Positions 8,682-17,359 of a DNA stretch of 64,000 nucleotides are shown in pieces. The notes below the pieces were generated by a model. The model searched no databases. It was not told where the DNA came from and saw only the letters and a list, made by a program, of their open reading frames with translations. Origin of the DNA: Aquabacterium sp. NJ1 (GTDB taxonomy: Bacteria > Pseudomonadota > Gammaproteobacteria > Burkholderiales > Burkholderiaceae_C); contig NZ_JRKM01000001.1 in the NCBI RefSeq assembly GCF_000768065.1, positions 3,764,001-3,828,000 on the forward strand. Reading direction: 5' to 3'. The first letter of the stretch is position 1. The number at the start of each line of letters is the position of its first letter. Made by a program: the position numbers and the translations under genes.

Positions 8682-9482
8682 TTATTTGTTTGCACCGATC
8701 ACTGGTAGTTTGTGGGGTGCAGTTCGCTCGTCCAGCCATAGCTTGAGGTAACGATAGTAGGAATTTTGTGCGTCCATGGTGGCTAAAACAAATCCCAGCT
8801 TTCCATCCATGAATCCACACTTGAAAAAGTACGATCGAAAGAAGCTCCATAAGCCATGGCCGATGGCCTTGCCCAATCCGCCCTGCTTACCTTGTCGGCG
8901 CTGGTCTTTTGCTCTGCCGGTGGTGTAGCGGTTCATCTTGTCCACACCGTCATGGATGCTGATGATACTGTTGTGAAGTAGTTGACCTTGCAGTCGACCG
9001 GGTTGACTATCGAATATCAGCCGCTCGTGCACCAAGTCCTCTGAGAAATGAGCGGAACCTCTGCGGAAGAGCCGTACCCCGATGTCTGGAGACCAGCTTC
9101 CATGGCGCATCCATTGCCCGCAAAAGGCGGATAGGCGATGGATTTCGTATACGAAGGGCGCCTTGATGTTATCCGGACTGCGAAGCAGTTGCTTGATGGC
9201 GTCGGTCAACTCAGCGTCAAGCCATTCATCGGCGTCGATGCACAGGATCCATTGGCCTGTGGCTGCGTCCAGGCCGCGCTGCTTTTGTGGCCCAAAGCCT
9301 GGCCAGTCCTTCGTTTCGATGACTTTGGCGCCCGCGTGGCGAGCTAGATCCACCGTGCCGTCTGTGCTGCCGGAGTCAACCACGATCAGTTCGTCAGCAA
9401 AGGCGACTGATGCGAGGCAAGTAGGCAGGCGTTGAGCTTCGTTCTTGGTGATGATCACCACCGATAGGCGCACTGTTGTCAT
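8682..9482 (-). CDS. Family 2 glycosyltransferase, WaaE/KdtX-like
   Basis: 266 residues. The N-terminal GT-A domain has LSVVIITKNEAQRLPTCL, IVVDSGSTDGTVDLA, a DWPGFGPQKQRGLDAA segment and ILCIDADEWLD. This combination is characteristic of WaaE/KdtX, which adds glucose to inner-core heptose. The C-terminal part contains a hydrophobic, basic stretch for membrane association. The start is the ATG at 9482, five bases after the stop of the gene upstream. An in-frame TTG three codons earlier is less likely. A core-oligosaccharide role is a reasonable inference; the exact linkage is not. Confidence 0.83.
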   Translation of the reverse strand: MTTVRLSVVIITKNEAQRLPTCLASVAFADELIVVDSGSTDGTVDLARHAGAKVIETKDWPGFGPQKQRGLDAATGQWILCIDADEWLDAELTDAIKQLLRSPDNIKAPFVYEIHRLSAFCGQWMRHGSWSPDIGVRLFRRGSAHFSEDLVHERLIFDSQPGRLQGQLLHNSIISIHDGVDKMNRYTTGRAKDQRRQGKQGGLGKAIGHGLWSFFRSYFFKCGFMDGKLGFVLATMDAQNSYYRYLKLWLDERTAPHKLPVIGANK

Positions 9483-9487
9483 GTGGG

Positions 9488-10606
9488 TCAATTCTCTGTC
9501 AGCACGGCCTCAATCAATGCGCGCGCGGAATGCTCGGCGCGTACGTCGGCTGCGGCGGCGCATGCGCGTTGCGCGAAACCGGCGTGGTCGTCCATGATGG
9601 TTTGAATGGCCTGCAGCAGCCCGCTGGGTGACAGGTCGGACGTGGCTATGCCAGCTTTGTATTTTCCTGCAAGCCGAGCCATCCAGGTGCCATCCGTCAC
9701 CACGACCGGTGAGCCCGCCTGTAGGGCATCCAGGGTGACGCCACTGACGCGGTCCTGAAAGCTGGCAGCACGATAGGGTTGGATAACAATGGCGCCTTGG
9801 AACTGGGCGCGATAGGTTTCCCGGTCCATCGCCTTATCGTTCAGTTGCAGGCCTTTGTAGTTGCAGCTTTGAAGCTTCGCCAGAGCCTCGGTCAACTCGA
9901 GGTCCTTGTCGTGACCGTGTTCCAGCGAGGTTTGAACGATGATGGGCCAGGACAAACGGCGCTTTGCCATTTCTTCGACCAGATCGACAATGTGGCCGAA
10001 TCCTTTGTCCATCCTGGCTGAGCCGGGCACCAGTAGGTGTCGAAACTCACTGGCGCAGGCTTCATGCCGGGCGTCGTGGTCGGCCGAGTCGAGTGGGTAG
10101 GGCACCACTTGGGTCTTGAAGCCGCATGCCGAGAAGAAGTCGGCCACACTGGCTGTCGGGGCGAGAATCCTGAGCTCCGGTTGGCGTCGGGCGATGGTGG
10201 AGTACAGCCGTGCCTTACCTGGTTTGATATTGAGCCAGTGGACAAACAGGCACACCTTGTGGGCTGGAATGCGCCCGATGCCGCAACTGCGGGCAGCCCA
10301 GTCCAGGCTGACCAAATCGGCGCTGCCTGCGGTTGAAACGAGAATCCGGCCGGGCTCGCGCAGCAGACGCCTGTATAAGCCCAGGGCCTGCAAACGGCGC
10401 CAACGACGCACAAAATGGGCTTGCACTTGACCTGGCGCGGCCCAGGCAATCTCGGCCATTTTGCGACCGCCCCATATTCGGATGTCCTGGCAGCCAGTAT
10501 GTAGCGCGGCCTCACTCAAGGCTCGGACCAAGCTCATGCAGTGACCCGCGTCGCTGTTGAGCGTGGGCTCCACGATGTGCAAGGGGGTTGAGACTACGCG
10601 TGTCAT
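9488..10606 (-). CDS. Glycosyltransferase, GT-B fold
   Basis: 372 residues. The N-terminal Rossmann region starts TPLHIVEPTLNSDAGHCMSL. The C-terminal domain has FRHLLVPGSARMDKGFGHIV and an E/D-rich donor-binding loop around FQDRVSGVTLDALQAGSPVV. The pattern matches group 1/4 enzymes, although the usual E-x7-E is degenerate. Its ATG overlaps the stop of the next upstream gene by four bases (ATGA), showing coupling within the operon. Sugar specificity cannot be read from the sequence. Confidence 0.75.
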   Translation of the reverse strand: MTRVVSTPLHIVEPTLNSDAGHCMSLVRALSEAALHTGCQDIRIWGGRKMAEIAWAAPGQVQAHFVRRWRRLQALGLYRRLLREPGRILVSTAGSADLVSLDWAARSCGIGRIPAHKVCLFVHWLNIKPGKARLYSTIARRQPELRILAPTASVADFFSACGFKTQVVPYPLDSADHDARHEACASEFRHLLVPGSARMDKGFGHIVDLVEEMAKRRLSWPIIVQTSLEHGHDKDLELTEALAKLQSCNYKGLQLNDKAMDRETYRAQFQGAIVIQPYRAASFQDRVSGVTLDALQAGSPVVVTDGTWMARLAGKYKAGIATSDLSPSGLLQAIQTIMDDHAGFAQRACAAAADVRAEHSARALIEAVLTEN

Positions 10607-11706
10607 ATCGCACGTCCTGATCGCTGTGCGCGTAACTGGTCTACGTGGCCAAGGAGTGCTTGCAGGTGCGCATCAACAGTCGGGTCATAGCGCAAGCCTT
10701 TGAGTGGGTCGGCAACTTGCAGTGTGCCGGTGCGCCAGCGTGACAACACTTGCTGGATGGCGTCTTGCAAGCTGGCTTGCTGTGAGTCGGATGCATCAAT
10801 CTTGAACGGTATGACCGCATCGCCTTGCAGTACCTCCATGCAACCCATGCCTTCGGCACCTACGAGTGGGGTGCCACACAACACGGTCTCCACGCCGACG
10901 AGCCCGAACGGTTCGTAACGAGAGGCCATCACCGTGCAATCCACCGCGCGATATACGCCTTCAATGTCATTGCGGTAGCCGAGGTAGCGAAGGTTGGGGG
11001 CTTGCATGTCAACAGGTCTGCCAGCGACAACTAGCAAGACGGGCAGGTCGCTGTGCCCCAGCGCCTTGACCAGCAGATCCAGGCCTTTGCGGGCATGCCC
11101 GGTTGAGGCTAGCAGGAAGACGCATCGATCCGGCGGCAGCCCAAGTTGCTCCCGCAGGGCTTGCTTACGTTGCTGAGATACCGGATGAAAGCGTTGCGTG
11201 TCCACGGGTGGGTACAGCACGTTCACTTTGTCGGGGGCAATGCCGTAGAACTGCTTGACTTGTCTGGCCATCAGTTCGGAGTGGGCAATCACGATGGATG
11301 CTTGGCCGAGGTGTTTGGCTTCCAGTGAAATGGCCAGCTTGTCTTTCCAGGATGGGGCTTGATCAATCGCAGCAAGGTAGCCGGGATGTGTGCCGCCACA
11401 GATGGCAATGTCAGCTGCAGACGTTTGGCTCAGTGCGATCAAGGGAAACCATTGGTGGCGGGCCTTAAGGCGCCGCAAGCGAAGGTCGAACCAACGGTCG
11501 CGCAAAGCGCCGCCGAGCCCCCAGGTGTGGATATGGATGGGGTTCACCCAGGCATACTCGGGAATGGTTTTGTCGAACTTGTGGGCGATCACCGTCGGTC
11601 GCGTGCCGCGAGCGTGAAGGCTGTCCACCAGCGTCAGAAGGTAGCGCTCGATGCCGCCTGAGTGGCGCAGCCCGTGGTTTGACAGAACCAGAGAGGTGTC
11701 ACTCAT
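10603..11706 (-). CDS. Family 4 glycosyltransferase, WaaG-like
   Basis: 367 residues with a typical GT4 arrangement: LSNHGLRHSGGIERYLLTL at the N-terminus (glycine-rich acceptor loop), FLLASTGHARKGLDLLVKAL, then the donor-binding E-x7-E region ASRYEPFGLVGVETVLCGTP. It resembles WaaG-type core glucosyltransferases. It is the first gene of the seven-gene minus-strand series that ends at 5050, and it is divergent from the glycosyltransferase at 11817. Its promoter must lie between about 11707 and 11816. Confidence 0.82.
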   Translation of the reverse strand: MSDTSLVLSNHGLRHSGGIERYLLTLVDSLHARGTRPTVIAHKFDKTIPEYAWVNPIHIHTWGLGGALRDRWFDLRLRRLKARHQWFPLIALSQTSAADIAICGGTHPGYLAAIDQAPSWKDKLAISLEAKHLGQASIVIAHSELMARQVKQFYGIAPDKVNVLYPPVDTQRFHPVSQQRKQALREQLGLPPDRCVFLLASTGHARKGLDLLVKALGHSDLPVLLVVAGRPVDMQAPNLRYLGYRNDIEGVYRAVDCTVMASRYEPFGLVGVETVLCGTPLVGAEGMGCMEVLQGDAVIPFKIDASDSQQASLQDAIQQVLSRWRTGTLQVADPLKGLRYDPTVDAHLQALLGHVDQLRAQRSGRAI

Positions 11707-11816
11707 GATCCGCGTGCCTCGCGGGTGCTCGACTTGGCCATTGGGGCAGGGGAAAGGGCCATCTGTGCGTCATTCTTGTCGCATGATGTAGGCCGTTGTT
11801 GAATGGACCCGAGATT

Positions 11817-13007
11817 GTGCTTGAATTTTCTTCGCAAAACGCGTTGCTGCCTCAGCGAGGCCAGGGAGAGGGTGCCGGGACGCAGGTTAGGCGCTTGCGG
11901 GTCATTCACTTTGTCACGGGCGGGTTTTCCGGCGCGACACAGGTCGCGGTTGATCTGGTGCGCGCATGCGGTGCCGATCCCGAATGGGAGGCGGTGTTGG
12001 TGTTGCGGCGCAAGTCGCAGACAGAGATGGCTCGTGTCCAGCAACTGCGCGATGAGGGGTTGACCGTTGAGTTGGTGCCTGGGTGGGCCCATGTCGCAAC
12101 GATTCAGGGATTGATCAGGGTTTGCGAAGCGTTTCGGCCCGATGTGTTGGTGGCCCACGGTTTCAGTGAGCACCTGTGGGGGCGTTACGCTGGCTTGTTG
12201 GCCAAGGTTCCGGTGTTGGTTCATGTTGAACATAATTCGCGTGAGCGCTATTCGGCCTGGCGGCTTGCTCAGGCGCGCTGGCTGGCCAAGCGCACTGCTT
12301 TGATCGTGGGGTGCTCTGAGGGCGTCAGGTCCAGTTTGCTGGCGCTGGGCTTTGATCAGCAGCGCACGGTGGCGATTCCCAATGGCATCCGCTTGGCGCC
12401 TTTTGCTGACGCTGTGCAGCGCCCTTTTGCGGCTCGCGTACCTGGCATCGTGATGTCTGCGCGGTTTGCGCGCCAGAAAGATCACGCCACCTTGATCAGG
12501 GCTGTCGCCTTACTCAAGGAGCGGGGGCTTGCGCCGCCTGTGAGCCTTGCGGGTGGTGGCAAGCAGCGTGATCGCGATGCCGCAGAACGTTTGGCCTCGT
12601 CGCTGGGGCTTGGTGATCAGGTGCGCTTTCTGGGACATTGTCCTACCGTGCCTGATCTGCTGATGAGTCATCAGATTTACGTGCTGGCCACGCATTTCGA
12701 GGGCATGCCGCTAGCCTTGGTCGAGGCTATGGCGGCGGGGTGTGCGGTGGTTGGGAGTGCCGTGGTGGGGGTGCGGGAGTTGCTGCGCGATGGCGTGGAT
12801 GGTCGCCTGGTGCCTGAGGCTGACCCAGTGGCCTTGGCCAACGTGCTGGAGGATTTGCTGAGGCATCCAGAGCGGGCTGCGCAATTGGCTCAGAGTGCGC
12901 GAGAGCGGGCGAATGTTGAGTTTGGCGTTGACGTCATGGCTCGGCGCTATGCCGAGCACATTCGCTCAGCTTGGAAGCAGGCGCAAGGCGGTGTTGTGCA
13001 CCGTTGA
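11817..13007 (+). CDS. Family 4 glycosyltransferase
   Basis: About 396 residues with a complete GT4 pattern: RVIHFVTGGFSGATQVAVDL, VGCSEGVRSSLLALGF, PNGIRLAPF, IVMSARFARQKDHATLIRAV and the donor loop ATHFEGMPLALVEAMAAGCA. No ATG is available near the start. GTG at 11817 and TTG at 11796 or 11799 are the candidates, and none has a clear ribosome site. The 3' end overlaps the convergent heptosyltransferase gene by 42 bases. It likely acts in core or O-chain synthesis. Confidence 0.83.
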   Translation: MLEFSSQNALLPQRGQGEGAGTQVRRLRVIHFVTGGFSGATQVAVDLVRACGADPEWEAVLVLRRKSQTEMARVQQLRDEGLTVELVPGWAHVATIQGLIRVCEAFRPDVLVAHGFSEHLWGRYAGLLAKVPVLVHVEHNSRERYSAWRLAQARWLAKRTALIVGCSEGVRSSLLALGFDQQRTVAIPNGIRLAPFADAVQRPFAARVPGIVMSARFARQKDHATLIRAVALLKERGLAPPVSLAGGGKQRDRDAAERLASSLGLGDQVRFLGHCPTVPDLLMSHQIYVLATHFEGMPLALVEAMAAGCAVVGSAVVGVRELLRDGVDGRLVPEADPVALANVLEDLLRHPERAAQLAQSARERANVEFGVDVMARRYAEHIRSAWKQAQGGVVHR

Positions 13008-13952
13008 TGCGGATGGCCATTGAGGCCACTCACGTACAACGGTGACGTTCGTTCCCCAAGGTGCCCAATGTTCAGGGTCCGTCGGGCCGAGGATACTGAT
13101 CAAGGGCGTGCCGACAGCGGCTGCCAGATGGCCGGGGCCCGTGTCGTTGGCTAGAGTCAGGCTGGTGCGTGCCAGGATGGCGGCGTATACATCCAGGGGA
13201 ACGCCGGGCAGGATGGTGGCTTGCTGGCCGAATTGTTCTGCCTCTGCCTCTTCTCCGGGACCGGGGCAGATAACGATTGGCAGTTCTTTGCTCAAGCTTT
13301 GGGTGAGCTCCTTGAAGTAGGGCCACTTCTTGTCGAACTTGTACATCATGCCGGTGGCAAAAGGCACCACGCATGCAAATGGCTTCCCGTCAAGCTGATG
13401 CTGAGCAAGTAGCGCTAGGGCTTTGTCTTGTGCACTCTGGCTGAGCTTGAAGCCGATGTTTGCAGGTGGCGGAACCTCATGTCGTCCCGTCAGTTCACAG
13501 GCGAGGTGCCAGAAGGTTATCAGGACATGCTTGTCCTGCAGGCGCTCTAGCCTTTTGCTGAGCAGCAGGCTTCGGCCATCCTTGCTGTAGCCGCAGACCT
13601 TATGGCCTGACAAGCGCAATTCCAATGCGCTGGAAAACGAATTTGGGAAGCTCAATGCATTGATGCGGCGATCGAAGGTCGGATCAAGGTGCAGGCTTTG
13701 CAGACGGATGGCGCGCAAATCCTTGAGTCGATCGCGCAGTGCATTGTCCTGGCGTCTGGTGAAGTGCCAGTTATACCCTGAGAGCAGGATTCGCGCCCAG
13801 CCTTTGCCGTACAGGTTCAGATTGAAACCATGTTGCTCAAGCAATTCAAGGGCGGGCAACGCCATCACGACATCGCCAATCCAATTGCATAGGCGAACCG
13901 TCAGAGGGTGCGGCGCTGAGTGCAGAGGAGCTTGGGGGGGATTGCTTGGCAT
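12966..13952 (-). CDS. GT9 heptosyltransferase-like protein (WaaF-type)
   Basis: 328 residues. It starts with a short proline-rich leader, then LTVRLCNWIGDVVMALPALE, the GT9 opening. It ends with the family's LANDTGPGHLAAAVGTPLIS and ILGPTDPEHWAPWG, which match heptosyltransferase II more closely than WaaC does. It probably adds the second inner-core heptose. The leader includes a run of seven C on the coding strand (13934-13940) at codons 5-6, where slippage would abolish the protein. The gene lies just beyond the tRNA-Phe terminator. Confidence 0.8.
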   Translation of the reverse strand: MPSNPPQAPLHSAPHPLTVRLCNWIGDVVMALPALELLEQHGFNLNLYGKGWARILLSGYNWHFTRRQDNALRDRLKDLRAIRLQSLHLDPTFDRRINALSFPNSFSSALELRLSGHKVCGYSKDGRSLLLSKRLERLQDKHVLITFWHLACELTGRHEVPPPANIGFKLSQSAQDKALALLAQHQLDGKPFACVVPFATGMMYKFDKKWPYFKELTQSLSKELPIVICPGPGEEAEAEQFGQQATILPGVPLDVYAAILARTSLTLANDTGPGHLAAAVGTPLISILGPTDPEHWAPWGTNVTVVREWPQWPSASTVHNTALRLLPS

Positions 13953-13986
13953 GAGTTCGTGCTCGGTGCTGCCGGCTTAGATGTGG

Positions 13987-14021
13987 AAAGGCCCCGCGAG
14001 CCAGAAGCTTGCGGGGCCTTT
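13987..14021 (-). terminator. Terminator downstream of tRNA-Phe
   Basis: A perfect 11-base inverted repeat (13987-13997 with 14011-14021) forms a GC-rich stem with three A/T pairs at its base and a 13-base loop. It lies 8 bases past the tRNA 3' end. On the plus strand it is followed by GAATTTTT, so it could act in both directions. Confidence 0.8.
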
Positions 14022-14028
14022 GAATTTT

Positions 14029-14104
14029 TGGTGGCCTGGGGCGGAATCGAACCACCGACACGCGGATTTTCAATCCGCTGCTCTACCAACTGAGCTACCA
14101 GGCC
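14029..14104 (-). tRNA. tRNA-Phe (GAA)
   Basis: 76 nucleotides with a complete cloverleaf. The acceptor stem pairs GGCCTGG with CCAGGCC. The D arm carries AGCTCAGTTGGTAGAGC. The anticodon loop TTGAAAA gives GAA, flanked by the GCGGA/TCCGC stem. The T arm contains GGTTCGATTCC. The terminal CCA is encoded (14029-14031). A TATACT-like -10 box sits at 14151-14156, inside the end of the response regulator gene, with no good -35, so this promoter is only a guess. The downstream hairpin at 13987-14021 ends the transcript. Confidence 0.97.
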
Positions 14105-14158
14105 ATCTCTTCTGCGTCAAACTGCGTTGCAGTCATCAGCGAAGACTCTCAGTATACA

Positions 14159-14941
14159 TCAATTTACGGCCGCTTTTTTGCTGCGACCCAAATCAACACC
14201 CAGTTGTTTGAGTTTGCGATACAGATGGGTGCGCTCCAGGCCGGTCTTCTCGGCCACGCGGGTCATGCTGCCGCCTTCACGAGCCAGGTGGAACTCGAAG
14301 TAGGCGCGTTCGAAGTCATCGCGGGCTTCACGCAGGGGGCGGTCCAGCTCGAAGCTTTGTTCGTGCGAGGGGCCGCTGGGCACATGGCCGTTCAGGGCCG
14401 GTGCCGTCTGCACAGCGCTGTAGGCCACCGGGCTGGTGTGGTGGTGGGCATCGCCGCCAACGAGTTCGCTGCGAACGGGCGAGACCACGTTGTTGATACC
14501 GGCGTACGACGAGGCCGCCGTGATGGGCGTGACCGTGGCCAGATGCACTTGAGGTGCGGGCGTGGCGGCACGAGGGGCAGGCTTGGTCAGGCCCTGTTCA
14601 ACCGCACGCAGCAGCTTCTGCATGGTGATGGGCTTTTCCAGGAAGGACTGTGCGCCGAACTTGGTGGCCTCAACGGCCGTGTCGATGGTGCCGTGCCCCG
14701 ACATCATGATCACGGGCATGGTCAGTTGCCCGCTGGCAGACCACTCTTTGAGCAAGGTGACGCCATCCACATCGGGCATCCAGATGTCGAGCAAGACCAG
14801 ATCGGGCTTGCACTGTTCACGCAGGATGCGCGCTTTGGCGGCGCTTTCAGCGACTTCGACGGAGTGTCCTTCGTCGCTCAGGATTTCTGACAGCAGGGCA
14901 CGGATGCCCAGTTCGTCGTCAACAACAAGAATGGTGGCCAT
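14159..14941 (-). CDS. ntrX: NtrX-type response regulator lacking the AAA+ domain
   Basis: 260 residues. A receiver domain (about 1-118) has the acidic pair D8/D9, phospho-acceptor D52 in LVLLDIWMPD, S81 and K103. A low-complexity Ala/Pro/Thr linker follows (about 120-200). The C-terminus is a Fis-type helix-turn-helix (about 213-255, TRVAEKTGLERTHLYRKLKQ). Canonical NtrX/NtrC proteins carry a roughly 230-residue sigma-54 ATPase between these parts. It is absent here, so this protein cannot remodel sigma-54 polymerase and should act as a plain DNA-binding regulator. The gene follows ntrY by 33 bases. Confidence 0.85.
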   Translation of the reverse strand: MATILVVDDELGIRALLSEILSDEGHSVEVAESAAKARILREQCKPDLVLLDIWMPDVDGVTLLKEWSASGQLTMPVIMMSGHGTIDTAVEATKFGAQSFLEKPITMQKLLRAVEQGLTKPAPRAATPAPQVHLATVTPITAASSYAGINNVVSPVRSELVGGDAHHHTSPVAYSAVQTAPALNGHVPSGPSHEQSFELDRPLREARDDFERAYFEFHLAREGGSMTRVAEKTGLERTHLYRKLKQLGVDLGRSKKAAVN

Positions 14942-14974
14942 GAATTTGTTTGACCCCTTAGATGGGAACTATGC

Positions 14975-17338
14975 CTAGTGTGACCCAGCTTGGGTGGTTT
15001 TAGATGACAGCTTTGAAAATGATAACGAAACTTGAGCCCCTCTCACAGTATGGCCCTGTGAGGGATACCCTAGTTCCGAGCCGTTTTTGGGTATCGAATC
15101 GTTGCTGTCACCGAGATTGCGCAGCCTGACCAGTGCGCCGTGTTCTTCGGCGATCTTCTTGACGACCGCCAAACCAAGCCCGGTGCCTTTGGCTTTGGTG
15201 GTCAGATAAGGCTCGAATGCGCGCTTGAGGATCTTGTCCGGGAAGCCTGGCCCGTTGTCTCGCACGAGCAGACGCACCGCGCGGATGCTGCCGTCTTCCT
15301 TGCGCGGTGCATCGGTGCGGATCAGCACGCGCGGGGGCTCGTCAGGCGAGGGGTGTTCGTTGATGGCATCGAGCGCGTTTTGCACCAGGTTGTGCACGAC
15401 CTGCCGCAGCAAGGTGGCGTCGCCCAGGATCTCGGGCAGGCCTTCGCCGAGCTCAACCTGCAGCGTGCCGTGTTCCAGTGCGTGGCCATACAGGGCCATC
15501 ACGTCGTGCACCAGCTCGTTGAGGTCGATGGGCACCAGCTTGGCCGTGGGCAGGCGCGCGAAGTCGCGGAACTCGTTGATCAGGGTCTTGAGCGCCTGCA
15601 CCTGCGTGACGATGGTGTTGACCGATCTCACGAGCAGTTGGCGCGCGCTGGGGTCCTCGAGCTTGTCTTCCAGCTTCATCTGCATGCGCTCGGCCGACAG
15701 CTGGATGGGGGTGAGCGGGTTCTTGATTTCGTGCGCAACGCGTCGGGCCACTTCGCTCCAGGCTTCGGCGCGCTGTGCGGACACGATCTCGGTGAGGTCA
15801 TCGAACACGATGAGGCGTTCGTTGGGGGGCAGCTCGGCGCCGCGCACCAGCAGGGTCAGCGGTTCGGGGATGGAGGGCAGGCTGAGCTCGTAGGACTCCT
15901 GCCATTGCTGGCGCTCACCGGGTGTCGGGTCGGTGGCATACAGCTCGAAGCGCTGGCGGATGTTTTCAGCAAAGGGCTCCAGGCCGGCGACGTCGGACAG
16001 GTAGCGGCCTTTGTAGACGGACAGGGGCAGGCGCAGGATGCGGGTGGCGCCGGGGTTGACCATGTCGATGCGGCCCGTCGAGTCGAACACGATCACGCCG
16101 GCCGTGAGGTTGTCCAGGATGGTCTGCAAGTGGGCGCGGGCACTGTCGAGTTCCTGCACGCTGCGGTCAACCAGGGTGCGGGCGTCGGCCAGTTGCTGCG
16201 TCATGGCGGCGAATGAGCGCGTCAGGCCGCCGAGTTCATCGGTGGAGGTGAAGATGGCTTTGGGGCGCAGGTCGCCACGGGCCACTTCGCCCACGCCTTC
16301 AGCCAGCAGCAGCAGTGGGCGCGCGAGTTGCTGGCCGAGGATGGCGGCCAGCAGGAAGGCGCCGAACACCGCGAGGATGAGTGCCAGCGTGAGCGTGCCG
16401 ATGTACATGCGCTTGAGCCCCACGCGGCCCAGCGAGCGTTGCTGGTATTCGCGGTAGGCGGTCTGCACGTCCAGCGCATTGCGCACCAGCTCGGGCTGCA
16501 GCTTCTGCGTGACCATCAGGTAGCGCCCGCGGGCCAGCAGGCTGAAGCTGTGGTCGGGCATCCAGGCCAGGGCCACGACACGGGCCACGCTGGGCGGTGG
16601 GCCCTCGCGGGGGCGCTCGGCCTTGTCCTCGGTGCGGTCATCCAGGCCTTCGACGAGGGCCATCACGCCTTTGCTGCGGGCTTCCTGGCGCCAGCTGGCG
16701 GGCAGGCGCTCGGCAGCCAGGATGCGGGTGCCGTCACCGCCCGCGGTCATCTCGACCTGGCCGCTATCGCTCAGTACCGTGACCATCTGGGCGCCCAGTT
16801 GTTCGCGCAGGCGCTCCAGTTCCAGCACGCCCGTGGCCGGTGCCGGGCCCACCAGGCCGGCGGTGGGCTGCGGCGCACTCATGCGCTCTGCGGCCAGCCG
16901 GGTCTTGTTGGCCAGGTCGGTGGTGAGGTTATCCAGCGTGCTGCGGCCGAGGTTGAGGCCGGCCTCCAGCGCGCCTTCAACCCGCACGTCGAACCAGGTC
17001 TCGATGCTGCGCGAGACGAACTGGTAGGACACGGTGTAGATCAGCAAGCCCGGCAGCAGGCCGACCAGGCCGAAGATGCCCGCGAGCTTGAGCAGCAGCT
17101 TGCTGCCGAACTTGCGGGCGCGCAGGCGCAGGGCCAGCCGCGCCACCGCGATCAGGATGACGAGGATGAGGATGGCGGCCAGCGCCACGTTGGCCCACAG
17201 GAGCCATTGGTAGTGGGGTTCGTAGCGCTCGCTGTTCTGCGTGGCGAAGACCAGCAGGAAGGACATGATCAGGCCGGCCCCGCCAATGGCGGCCGTGGCC
17301 ACGATCCAGGCCCAGCGGTTGGCTTTGATGGTGCTCAT
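14975..17338 (-). CDS. ntrY: NtrY-type membrane sensor histidine kinase
   Basis: 787 residues. Three membrane helices lie near 11-32, 46-70 and 84-107, then a periplasmic region, a fourth helix near 312-335, a HAMP linker, and a PAS domain (DNLTAGVIVFDSTGRIDMVN). The HisKA domain has the H-box RRVAHEIKNPLTPIQLSAER, and the ATPase has LVQNALDAINEH, RDNGPGFPD and KGTGLGLAVVKKIAEEHG. This is the NtrY architecture. It would phosphorylate the regulator encoded just downstream. The signal it senses is not evident. It follows the DUF4390 gene by 21 bases in the conserved rsmB-DUF4390-ntrY-ntrX order. Confidence 0.92.
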   Translation of the reverse strand: MSTIKANRWAWIVATAAIGGAGLIMSFLLVFATQNSERYEPHYQWLLWANVALAAILILVILIAVARLALRLRARKFGSKLLLKLAGIFGLVGLLPGLLIYTVSYQFVSRSIETWFDVRVEGALEAGLNLGRSTLDNLTTDLANKTRLAAERMSAPQPTAGLVGPAPATGVLELERLREQLGAQMVTVLSDSGQVEMTAGGDGTRILAAERLPASWRQEARSKGVMALVEGLDDRTEDKAERPREGPPPSVARVVALAWMPDHSFSLLARGRYLMVTQKLQPELVRNALDVQTAYREYQQRSLGRVGLKRMYIGTLTLALILAVFGAFLLAAILGQQLARPLLLLAEGVGEVARGDLRPKAIFTSTDELGGLTRSFAAMTQQLADARTLVDRSVQELDSARAHLQTILDNLTAGVIVFDSTGRIDMVNPGATRILRLPLSVYKGRYLSDVAGLEPFAENIRQRFELYATDPTPGERQQWQESYELSLPSIPEPLTLLVRGAELPPNERLIVFDDLTEIVSAQRAEAWSEVARRVAHEIKNPLTPIQLSAERMQMKLEDKLEDPSARQLLVRSVNTIVTQVQALKTLINEFRDFARLPTAKLVPIDLNELVHDVMALYGHALEHGTLQVELGEGLPEILGDATLLRQVVHNLVQNALDAINEHPSPDEPPRVLIRTDAPRKEDGSIRAVRLLVRDNGPGFPDKILKRAFEPYLTTKAKGTGLGLAVVKKIAEEHGALVRLRNLGDSNDSIPKNGSELGYPSQGHTVRGAQVSLSFSKLSSKTTQAGSH

Positions 17339-17359
17339 GCCGGTGCCGTGGCCGTGGGC

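Noticed and set aside
13953..14104. tRNA-Phe as an integration site for the glycosyltransferase island
   Set aside because: No integrase, no repeat of the tRNA 3' end, and the adjoining GT9 gene looks native; the composition drop begins several kilobases away.
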